From Betaproteobacteria bacterium (lineage in GTDB: Bacteria; Pseudomonadota; Gammaproteobacteria; Burkholderiales; SG8-39), in NCBI GenBank assembly GCA_011391295.1, contig JAABQT010000018.1, positions 1-13,791 on the forward strand: a DNA stretch of 13,791 bases, read 5' to 3'. A program made the translations under genes and the position numbers. Shown piece after piece: positions 7,139 through 12,777 of the stretch; position 1 is the stretch's first letter; every line of letters starts with the position of its first letter. The notes under the pieces are model-generated. The model worked only from the letters and a program-made list of their open reading frames with translations, was not told the origin of the DNA and searched no databases.

Positions 7139-7867
7139 ATGGCAGGCCACAGCAAATGGGCGAATATCAAGCACCGCAAGGCTGCGGCGGACTCCAAAAA
7201 GGGCAAGGTGTTCACGCGCCTGATCAAGGAAATCACGGTGGCGGCGAAGATGGGCGGCGGCGATCCCGATACGAATCCGCGCTTGCGCCTGGCGATGGAC
7301 AAGGGGCGCGAGGCGAACATGGCCAAGGACAGCGTGCAGAACGCCATCAAGCGCGGCATCGGGCAACTCGAAGGCGTGACTTATGAAGAGGCGCGCTACG
7401 AGGGCTACGGCCCGGGCGGCGCGGCGGTGATCGCCGATTGCCTCACCGATAACCGCACGCGCACCGTGGCCGAGGTGCGCCACGCCTTCACCAAGAATGG
7501 CGGTAACCTCGGCTCGGACGGCTCGGTGGGTTTCATGTTCAAGCATTGCGGGCTGTTCGTGTTCGCGCCCGGGGCGAGCGAAGAAAAGGTCATGGAGGCG
7601 GCGCTGGACGCCGGTGCAGAGGACGTGGTGGCGAACGAGGACGGCTCGATCGAGGTGCTGTGCGCGCCCGGCGCCTTTCTCGGCGTCAAGGCGGCGCTGG
7701 AAAAGGCCGCGCTCAAGCCGGAGTTGGCGGAAGTCACCATGAAGCCGGTCAACGACAGCGTGCTGGCGGGCGGCGATGCGCAGCGCATGCGCAGCCTGCT
7801 CGATGCGCTGGAGGGCCTGGACGACGTTCAGGACGTGTACACCACCGCGGTGCTCGAGGACGCGTGA
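7139..7867 (+). CDS. yebC: YebC/PmpR/TACO1-family protein
   Basis: This 242-residue protein is a full-length YebC family member, recognised by its start [23 protein letters not shown], the [20 protein letters not shown] segment (residues about 42-61), the Gly-rich YEGYGPGG at 87-94, and [23 protein letters not shown] in the middle domain. The family was long annotated as transcriptional regulators; members are now linked to translation, easing ribosome stalling, as in mitochondrial TACO1. It is cytoplasmic. The ATG at 7139 lacks a ribosome-binding site and sits just after a -10-like TAAAAT. The stop overlaps the ruvC GTG start (GTGA at 7864-7867), a common pairing with the ruv genes. Confidence 0.96.
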   Translation: MAGHSKWANIKHRKAAADSKKGKVFTRLIKEITVAAKMGGGDPDTNPRLRLAMDKGREANMAKDSVQNAIKRGIGQLEGVTYEEARYEGYGPGGAAVIADCLTDNRTRTVAEVRHAFTKNGGNLGSDGSVGFMFKHCGLFVFAPGASEEKVMEAALDAGAEDVVANEDGSIEVLCAPGAFLGVKAALEKAALKPELAEVTMKPVNDSVLAGGDAQRMRSLLDALEGLDDVQDVYTTAVLEDA

Positions 7868-8379
7868 GGATTCTGGGCATCGATCCCGGGCTGCAGGTCA
7901 CGGGATTCGGTGTCATCGACAAGAACGGCCAGCGTCTGGCCTACATCGCCAGCGGTTGCGTGAAATCAGGCCGTGGCGAGCTGGCCGCGCGCCTGAAGAC
8001 GCTGCTCGACGGACTGAACGAAATCATCGCCACGTACCGGCCCGCCGAAGTGGTGGTGGAGAAGGTGTTCGTCAACGTCAATCCGCAATCGACGCTCGCG
8101 CTCGGCCAGGCGCGCGGCACTGCGATCTGCGCCGCGGTGCTCGCGGGGCTGCCGGTCGCCGAGTACACTGCGCTGCAGGTCAAGCAGGCGGTGGTCGGCA
8201 ACGGCCACGCGAAAAAGGAACAGGTCCAGCACATGGTGAAGCGGCTGCTCGCGTTGCCCGGAATGCCAGGTGCGGACGCGGCCGACGCGCTGGCGTGTGC
8301 CATCTGCCACGCGCACGGCGCCAGATTCGGCGCATTGCAGGTACGCGGGCTGCGCATGAAGCGCGGGAGGCTGGGGTGA
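7864..8379 (+). CDS. ruvC: Holliday junction resolvase RuvC
   Basis: The 171-residue endonuclease cuts Holliday junctions symmetrically as a dimer in the RuvABC pathway of recombinational repair. All four catalytic acids sit at the same numbers as in the E. coli enzyme: Asp7 in GIDPG, Glu66 in VVVEKVF, and Asp138 and Asp141 in ADAADALA. The RNase H-like fold and the ALGQARG segment at 79-85 are also clear. Translation starts at GTG 7864, overlapping the yebC stop, with GAGGA at 7856-7860 as a close ribosome-binding site. This start puts Asp7 in the expected place, which excludes longer versions. The stop overlaps the ruvA start, so resolvase and branch-migration subunits are translationally coupled. 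Confidence 0.97.
   Translation: MRILGIDPGLQVTGFGVIDKNGQRLAYIASGCVKSGRGELAARLKTLLDGLNEIIATYRPAEVVVEKVFVNVNPQSTLALGQARGTAICAAVLAGLPVAEYTALQVKQAVVGNGHAKKEQVQHMVKRLLALPGMPGADAADALACAICHAHGARFGALQVRGLRMKRGRLG
8365..8370 (+). promoter_or_regulatory. Ribosome-binding site for ruvA (supports GTG start)
   Basis: GGGAGG ends five bases before the GTG at 8376. It fixes the ruvA start inside the 3' end of ruvC. Confidence 0.65.
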
Positions 8380-8936
8380 TCGGCCGGCTTTCCGGCAAGC
8401 TCGCCGCCAAGCATCCGCCGCAGGTGATGGTGGACTGCAATGGCGTGGCCTACGAGATCGACGTGCCGATGAGCACCTTCTACAACCTGCCCGCCACGGG
8501 TGAGGCGGTGACGCTGCACATCCACATGGTGGTGCGCGAGGATGCGCAGGCGCTGTATGGATTCGGCACGTTGGAGGAGCGCGGTGTGTTCCGCCAGTTG
8601 CTGAAAATCTCGGGTGTGGGCGCGCGCACCGCGCTTTCCGTGCTTTCAGGGCTGTCGGTGCCCGAGCTGGCCCAGGCGGTGGCGCAGCAGGAGTCCTCCC
8701 GGTTGACGAAGATCCCCGGCGTCGGCAAGAAAACAGCCGAGCGGCTGCTGCTGGAACTGAAGGGCAAGCTCGCCGATGCCAGGCCTGCTACCGCGGGAGC
8801 CTCCGACGTGCTCAACGCGCTTCTCGGGCTGGGCTACAGCGAGAAAGAGGCGCTGGCCTCGCTGAAGGGCTTGCCACCGGGCTTGCCCGTCGCCGAAGGC
8901 ATCCGCGCAGCGCTCAAGGCGCTGGCGAAGTCCTGA
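8376..8936 (+). CDS. ruvA: Holliday junction branch-migration protein RuvA
   Basis: The 186-residue protein binds the four-way junction as a tetramer and loads the RuvB motor. Domain order is as expected: an N-terminal OB-fold from [11 protein letters not shown] with the beta-rich [13 protein letters not shown], two helix-hairpin-helix motifs ([17 protein letters not shown] around 80-96 and [20 protein letters not shown] around 110-129), a short Ala-rich linker, and the RuvB-binding C-terminal domain ([13 protein letters not shown], then LKALAKS). It is slightly shorter than the 203-residue E. coli protein, mainly in the linker. The GTG start overlaps the ruvC stop (GTGA, 8376-8379). A minus-strand gene ends six bases beyond its stop, so ruvB is not directly co-transcribed as in a simple ruvCAB operon. 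Confidence 0.96.
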   Translation: MIGRLSGKLAAKHPPQVMVDCNGVAYEIDVPMSTFYNLPATGEAVTLHIHMVVREDAQALYGFGTLEERGVFRQLLKISGVGARTALSVLSGLSVPELAQAVAQQESSRLTKIPGVGKKTAERLLLELKGKLADARPATAGASDVLNALLGLGYSEKEALASLKGLPPGLPVAEGIRAALKALAKS

Positions 8937-8942
8937 CGCGCG

Positions 8943-9548
8943 CTAGAAGCGAACGACGGCGTTGATCGACCACAGGTCGGTGCGCGCGCGGCTGTAGCCC
9001 GTGTCATCGGCGTACCGACTGTTGTAGTCCAGGCGTAGCCCGACGCTGGGGTTGAATTCGTACTGGCCCCCGACGCCCCACAGCATGTTCATGCGATGCC
9101 GGATACCCTCCGCGCCACTCCCGGCGCCGGCAAGCGAGGACAGGGCGCCAGCTGCCGAGGAGAGCGAGAATTCCGCCGTGGGCAGGGCTAGTCCCAGCCG
9201 TCCCTGCAGGGAGAAAGACTTGGTGATTGGCAGCAACCCCGTGCCCGAGAAGGTCCACGCATTCGCCTGTATCGAGCCGTCGCCTGCGCCTGGGCGGTTG
9301 CCGCCCGTGTAGCCGAAATCCAGGCTCCAGGTCCGGGTGAAGCGAAAGCCGCCGAATTGCTGGTAGACGGGGTCCACAAAATCACGCGGCTCGACGGGAC
9401 TGGCCGGGCCGCTCAGCAACGGCCGGGGCGCAACCGGGAGCAGACCGGACCCGAGGTACCAGCCGTTCGAGGAGTCCTGGGCGATGCTGGCCGGGGCCCA
9501 GGCGGCGGCGGCGAGGGCTGCCGCGGCGGCAAGGGTGAGTGCGTGCAC
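8943..9548 (-). CDS. Small outer-membrane beta-barrel protein of unknown function
   Basis: Read from GTG 9546-9548, the product is 201 residues with an Ala-rich signal peptide and a likely signal peptidase cut after SIA at residue 23. The mature part has alternating polar/aromatic strands, such as [62 protein letters not shown] and [11 protein letters not shown], and ends in Phe, the usual sign of BAM-dependent outer-membrane insertion. It resembles eight-stranded OmpA/OprF-like transmembrane domains without a periplasmic tail, but no specific family is certain. The signal peptide lacks a clear basic N-region. The start is supported by a promoter-like TTGCCG-17-TACGAT six bases upstream. The gene lies between ruvA and ruvB on the opposite strand. 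Confidence 0.82.
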   Translation of the reverse strand: MHALTLAAAAALAAAAWAPASIAQDSSNGWYLGSGLLPVAPRPLLSGPASPVEPRDFVDPVYQQFGGFRFTRTWSLDFGYTGGNRPGAGDGSIQANAWTFSGTGLLPITKSFSLQGRLGLALPTAEFSLSSAAGALSSLAGAGSGAEGIRHRMNMLWGVGGQYEFNPSVGLRLDYNSRYADDTGYSRARTDLWSINAVVRF

Positions 9549-9554
9549 CCCGAA

Positions 9555-9583
9555 ATCGTAATCTCGCGCTGCAATATCGGCAA
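9555..9583 (-). promoter_or_regulatory. Putative sigma70-type promoter of the beta-barrel gene
   Basis: On the minus strand TTGCCG (9583-9578) and TACGAT (9560-9555) are separated by exactly 17 bases. The -10 ends six bases before the GTG at 9548, and no ribosome-binding site is present, so the mRNA would be leaderless or nearly so. It is the best-formed promoter in the window. Confidence 0.5.
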
Positions 9584-9605
9584 GGGGAAAAGTGCCCGGG
9601 TCTGG

Positions 9606-9611
9606 CAAAAT
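9606..9611 (+). promoter_or_regulatory. Putative -10 box for ruvB (leaderless type)
   Basis: CAAAAT ends six bases before the ruvB ATG at 9618, with no Shine-Dalgarno in between. A matching -35 was not seen. It lies in the 69-base spacer shared with the divergent beta-barrel gene. Confidence 0.4.
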
Positions 9612-9617
9612 CCGGTC

Positions 9618-10664
9618 ATGGCCATCGAGACCGAGCGCCTGATCGCCGCAGCCCCGGCTTCGGCGCAGGAAGAGCAGATCGAACGCTCGCTCAGGCCTGC
9701 CCGGCTCGCAGACTACGTCGGTCAGGCCAAGATTCGCGGCCAGCTGGAGATCTTCATCCAGGCCGCGCGCGGCAGAAGCGAGGCGCTGGATCACGTCTTG
9801 CTGTTCGGCCCCCCGGGCCTGGGCAAGACGACGCTGGCGCACATCATCGCGCGCGAGATGGGCGTGAACCTGCGCCAGACCTCGGGGCCGGTGCTCGAGC
9901 GCCCCGGAGATCTCGCCGCGCTGCTCACCAACCTCGAGCCGCGCGACGTGCTGTTCATCGACGAAATCCACCGCCTCTCGCCGGTGGTCGAGGAGATTCT
10001 GTACCCGGCGCTCGAGGACTACCAGATCGACATCATGATCGGCGAAGGACCCGCGGCGCGCTCGATCAAGCTCGACCTGCCGCCGTTCACGCTGGTCGGC
10101 GCCACCACGCGCGCCGGGATGCTCACCAATCCCCTGCGCGATCGCTTCGGCATTGTCGCGCGGCTCGAGTTCTACAGCGAGACCGAGCTCTGCACCATCG
10201 TGCGCCGCTCGGCGGGGCTGCTGCAGGTGAATCTGGCGGCCGAAGGCGGCGCCGAGATCGCGCGCCGCGCGCGCGGCACGCCGCGCATCGCCAATCGACT
10301 CCTGCGCCGCGTGCGCGACTACGCGCAGGTCAAGGCCGAGGGCGCGGTGACCGAGAGCGTCGCGGACGCCGCGCTCAAGATGCTCGACGTGGACACGCTC
10401 GGCCTGGACGTGATGGACCGCAAGCTCCTGCTGGCAGTGATGGAAAAATTCGGCGGCGGACCGGTGGGCGTGGAGAACCTGGCGCATGCCATCGGCGAGG
10501 AGAGCGACACCATCGAGGACGTGCTCGAGCCGTTCCTGATCCAGCAGGGCTACCTGCAGCGCACGCCGCGCGGGCGCGTCGCTACGCTCGCCGCGTACCG
10601 GCATTTCGGCCTGGTTGCGCCGTCGGGCATGCACGACTTGCTTGGGCCCGGCGGACGCGGCTAG
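9618..10664 (+). CDS. ruvB: Holliday junction branch-migration ATPase RuvB
   Basis: The 348-residue AAA+ motor forms hexameric rings that pump DNA through the RuvA-bound junction. Visible motifs are Walker A GPPGLGKT at 64-71, Walker B LFIDEIHR at 112-119, the VGATTRAG sensor-1 region, the LRDRFG arginine-finger region, [17 protein letters not shown] of the sensor-2 domain, and a C-terminal winged helix ending in [17 protein letters not shown]. The ATG at 9618 is chosen because the protein then begins just before the conserved [16 protein letters not shown] segment; the open frame extends further upstream only as an antisense shadow of the beta-barrel gene. It has its own promoter-like sequence, is separated from ruvA, and is followed by the tol operon promoter 14 bases downstream. 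Confidence 0.97.
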   Translation: MAIETERLIAAAPASAQEEQIERSLRPARLADYVGQAKIRGQLEIFIQAARGRSEALDHVLLFGPPGLGKTTLAHIIAREMGVNLRQTSGPVLERPGDLAALLTNLEPRDVLFIDEIHRLSPVVEEILYPALEDYQIDIMIGEGPAARSIKLDLPPFTLVGATTRAGMLTNPLRDRFGIVARLEFYSETELCTIVRRSAGLLQVNLAAEGGAEIARRARGTPRIANRLLRRVRDYAQVKAEGAVTESVADAALKMLDVDTLGLDVMDRKLLLAVMEKFGGGPVGVENLAHAIGEESDTIEDVLEPFLIQQGYLQRTPRGRVATLAAYRHFGLVAPSGMHDLLGPGGRG

Positions 10665-10677
10665 GGCGGTTCCGATC

Positions 10678-10683
10678 TACAAT
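10678..10683 (+). promoter_or_regulatory. Putative -10 box of the tol operon
   Basis: TACAAT lies 14 bases after the ruvB stop and resembles the TATAAT before tolB, including similar C/G-rich bases after it. Seven bases downstream, where a leaderless ybgC start would be expected, no start codon remains. No good -35 was seen. Confidence 0.45.
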
Positions 10684-10695
10684 CGCCCGTTATAG

Positions 10696-10857
10696 CGCGA
10701 GCGCGCCTACCTCATGCTGAAGCAGCGCGCGCTGCGCGGCGCGGAACCGATGGCCGAAGCGCCAGTCCAAGCGGCGTGCGTGCGGTGCGAGGACTTCAGG
10801 CCCGCCGCCATCCCGGCGGCGCTCGCCGCACAACTACCTGGGCCCCTGAACACATGA
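10696..10857 (+). pseudogene. ybgC: 3' remnant of ybgC (acyl-CoA thioesterase of the tol operon)
   Basis: ybgC is normally the first gene of tol-pal operons and encodes a hotdog-fold thioesterase of about 135 residues. Here the frame opens after a TAG at 10693-10695 and runs 53 codons to a TGA overlapping the tolQ start (ATGA at 10854-10857). The product carries QRALRGAEPMAEAPVQAACVRCEDFRPAAIPAAL, which matches in order the QR...AEAEV..CVD...(K/R)PRALP pattern of the YbgC C-terminus. The N-terminal two-thirds, with the catalytic Asp and the DTDAGGVVYH-type motif, are missing. The first ATG in this frame is at 10714, giving at most 47 residues with no good ribosome-binding site. It may still be translated to couple ribosomes to tolQ. 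Confidence 0.72.
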
Positions 10858-11537
10858 ACGTGACCACCGACCTCGACATCTGGACCCTGATCCTCGGCGC
10901 GAGCCTGGTGGTGAAAGCGGTGATGCTGCTGCTGATCGCGGTGTCATTCCTGTCCTGGATGTTCATTTTCAGCAAATGGTTCGCGATCCGCCGCGCGCGC
11001 GTGCAGACCGAGCAGTTCGAGCGCGAGTTCTGGGGCGGCGGCGACCTCAATCTTCTCTACCAGGGCGCGGTCAACAACCGGCACACCATCGGCAGCCAGG
11101 AGCGCATCTTCGAGGCCGGGATGCGCGAGTTCACCAAGCTGCGCAACCAGCGCAGCACCAGCGAGGCGAGCGACCTGGTGGATGGCGCCAGGCGCGCGAT
11201 GCGTGCCACCTACCAGCGCGAGATGGACCACCTCGAGCGCCACCTGGCATTTCTCGCCTCGACCGGCTCGGTGAGCCCCTATGTCGGCCTGTTCGGCACG
11301 GTGTGGGGCATCATGCACGCGTTCAGGAGCCTGGCGAACATGCAGCAGGCGACACTCGCGCAAGTCGCGCCGGGCATTGCCGAGGCACTGGTGGCGACCG
11401 CCATCGGGCTGTTTGCCGCAATTCCCGCGGTGGTGGCGTACAACCGCTATTCGCACCAGATCGACCGGCTGTCCATCCGCTTCGAGAGCTTCATGGAGGA
11501 GTTCTCGAACATCCTGCACAGGCAAGCGGTGAAGTAG
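10854..11537 (+). CDS. tolQ: Tol-Pal system proton channel subunit TolQ
   Basis: The 227-residue inner-membrane protein forms, with TolR, the proton-driven stator that powers TolA and outer-membrane constriction during division. Three membrane segments are visible: about residues 12-40, 131-155 (TGSVSPYVGLFGTVWGIM, with the conserved Thr149) and 173-196 (PGIAEALVATAIGLFAAIPAVVAYN, with Thr182). A long cytoplasmic loop lies between the first two, which is the MotA/TolQ/ExbB arrangement. The ATG at 10854 is preferred because it gives the usual N-terminus and overlaps the TGA of the ybgC remnant; a longer frame upstream has no family-like sequence. No strong ribosome-binding site is present. tolR follows two bases after the stop. 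Confidence 0.96.
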   Translation: MNVTTDLDIWTLILGASLVVKAVMLLLIAVSFLSWMFIFSKWFAIRRARVQTEQFEREFWGGGDLNLLYQGAVNNRHTIGSQERIFEAGMREFTKLRNQRSTSEASDLVDGARRAMRATYQREMDHLERHLAFLASTGSVSPYVGLFGTVWGIMHAFRSLANMQQATLAQVAPGIAEALVATAIGLFAAIPAVVAYNRYSHQIDRLSIRFESFMEEFSNILHRQAVK

Positions 11538-11539
11538 CC

Positions 11540-11968
11540 ATGCCGGCCCTGCACCGCAGGCGCGCGCCGATGCACGAGATCAACATCGTGCCCTACGTCG
11601 ACGTGATGCTGGTGCTGCTCGTGATCTTCATGGTGACCGCGCCGCTGGTGACCCCGGGGGTCATCGACCTGCCTTCGGTGTCCAAGGCCACCATTGCTCC
11701 GCTGTCGCCGCTCGAGGTGGTGGTGCAGGCCGATCGCACGATCACCATCCGCAGCCGCGACGCCAGGGGCGCGATTACGGACGAACGGCGCGTGCAGCGC
11801 AGCGAACTGGCGCGCGTGATCCGCGAGCGCCAGAAGAAGACTCCGCAGCAACCGGTGCTGATCGCGGCCGACAAGGACGTGCGCTACGAGGCCGTGCTGC
11901 AGGTGATGGACGAATTGCACAAGCAGCAGGTGCGCCGCGTCGGCCTGCTGGTGAAACCGGCGCAATGA
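11540..11968 (+). CDS. tolR: Tol-Pal system protein TolR
   Basis: The 142-residue protein has one N-terminal membrane helix and a periplasmic domain, and joins TolQ in the proton channel. The ExbD/TolR signature is clear: EINIVPYVDVMLVLLVIFMVTAPLV at residues 13-37, with the proton-carrying Asp21 equivalent to Asp23 of E. coli TolR. The periplasmic part has the expected LPSVSKA, LIAADKDVRYEAVLQVMDELHKQQVRRVGLLVKP ending. The ATG at 11540 leaves a short basic cytoplasmic tail (HRRRAP), normal for the family; an internal ATG at 11570 would remove it. The stop overlaps the tolA start (ATGA at 11965-11968). Confidence 0.96.
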   Translation: MPALHRRRAPMHEINIVPYVDVMLVLLVIFMVTAPLVTPGVIDLPSVSKATIAPLSPLEVVVQADRTITIRSRDARGAITDERRVQRSELARVIRERQKKTPQQPVLIAADKDVRYEAVLQVMDELHKQQVRRVGLLVKPAQ

Positions 11969-12762
11969 AGGCGGCCCTGGCGGGGCCGTATCTCGAGCTG
12001 CGGCGCGAGGAAGACCTCACGCCTGCATTCGCGCTCGCGGTCGCGGTGCACGTGCTGCTCGTCGCGGCGCTGATGCTGGGGGTGCGCTGGCAGAGCCACG
12101 CACCCGACGTGGTCACCGTGGAGCTCTGGGCGCCGCCGCCCCCGCCACCACCGCAGGTCGCGCCCGCGCCGCCCAAGCCCGCCCCGGTCGTGCAACCTGC
12201 GCCGCAACCCAAGCCCGAACCGCGCATCGAGAAGCCGGACATCGCGATCAAGGCGCAGCCCAAGCCCAAGCCGAAGCCCAGGCCGGCACCCGAGCCCAGG
12301 CCCAAACCCGCGCCCAAGCCCGCGCCCAAGCCGGCGGCGAAGCCCGCGCCGCCCCCGCCGGATGATCGGCTGGCGCAGCAGCTGTTGCGTGAAGAGCTCG
12401 CGCGCGAGCAGCAGCTGCTCGCCGCGGATCGCGAGCGCCAGACGATCAGCGCGCAACTGGCGCGCGACGCGGCCGCGGCACGCAATCGCGCCATGGATAC
12501 CTATGTCTCGAGGATCCGCGGCAAGGTGCGCGGCAACATCGTGCTGCCGCCGGACATCCAGGGAGATCCCGAGGCGCTGATCCTGGTCACGCAGCTGCCG
12601 ACGGGACAGGTGCTGCAGGCAAAGCTCGTCATTTCCAGCGGTCATGCCGCCTACGACGACGCCGTGCTGCGCGCGATCCTGAAATCCTCGCCGTTGCCTA
12701 AGCCCGACAGTCCGACGCTGTTTCAGCGCGAGCTGAAGCTGACGTTCCGCCCCAAGGACTGA
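11965..12762 (+). CDS. tolA: Tol-Pal system envelope-spanning protein TolA
   Basis: The 265-residue protein links the TolQR motor to TolB and Pal across the periplasm. It has a cytoplasmic N-terminus, one membrane helix at about 21-40 (AFALAVAVHVLLVAALMLGV), a Pro/Lys-rich stretch at 57-133, a charged Gln/Arg/Glu helix at about 134-176, and a TolA/TonB-like C-terminal domain at 177-265 (YVSRIRGKVRGNIVLPP, then SSGHAAYDDAVLRAI, then LKLTFRPKD). The spacer differs from the long Ala/Lys helix of E. coli TolA and looks more like the Pro-Lys spacer of TonB. Position directly after tolQR and before tolB settles the assignment over TonB. The start overlaps the tolR stop. Confidence 0.94.
   Translation: MKAALAGPYLELRREEDLTPAFALAVAVHVLLVAALMLGVRWQSHAPDVVTVELWAPPPPPPPQVAPAPPKPAPVVQPAPQPKPEPRIEKPDIAIKAQPKPKPKPRPAPEPRPKPAPKPAPKPAAKPAPPPPDDRLAQQLLREELAREQQLLAADRERQTISAQLARDAAAARNRAMDTYVSRIRGKVRGNIVLPPDIQGDPEALILVTQLPTGQVLQAKLVISSGHAAYDDAVLRAILKSSPLPKPDSPTLFQRELKLTFRPKD
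12133..12363 (+). repeat. Low-complexity Pro/Lys-coding repeat inside tolA
   Basis: Codons for Pro-Lys-Pro and Ala-Pro-Lys-Pro recur, for example CCCAAGCCC and CCCGCGCCCAAG units between 12253 and 12345, after a run of Pro codons at 12133-12153. The tract encodes the rigid periplasmic spacer of TolA. Such repeats are prone to length change by slippage. Confidence 0.8.
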
Positions 12763-12764
12763 AA

Positions 12765-12770
12765 TATAAT
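12765..12770 (+). promoter_or_regulatory. Perfect -10 box for tolB (leaderless type)
   Basis: TATAAT sits in the 15-base gap between tolA and tolB and ends seven bases before the tolB ATG. There is no Shine-Dalgarno. A separate promoter ahead of tolB is known in E. coli, so an internal promoter for tolB-pal is plausible here. The -35 region, inside tolA, is weak. Confidence 0.55.
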
Positions 12771-12777
12771 CGGCCCG

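Noticed and set aside
9357..9617. An N-terminal extension of RuvB by 87 codons.
   Set aside because: It overlaps the beta-barrel gene on the other strand, shows no family similarity, and the ATG at 9618 gives the usual RuvB length.
8943..10634. A 563-codon minus-strand frame covering ruvB.
   Set aside because: Only its last 201 codons, from GTG 9548, look like a protein with a signal peptide and barrel strands. The rest is the Arg/His/Asp-rich shadow of ruvB produced by GC-rich third positions.
10803..10821. A perfect 7-base-pair hairpin with a five-base loop inside the ybgC remnant, 33 bases before tolQ.
   Set aside because: It has no T run and encodes an Ala-Ala-Ile-Pro-Ala-Ala stretch that matches the YbgC C-terminus, so coding and GC bias explain it. 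It could still affect tolQ translation, but nothing supports that.
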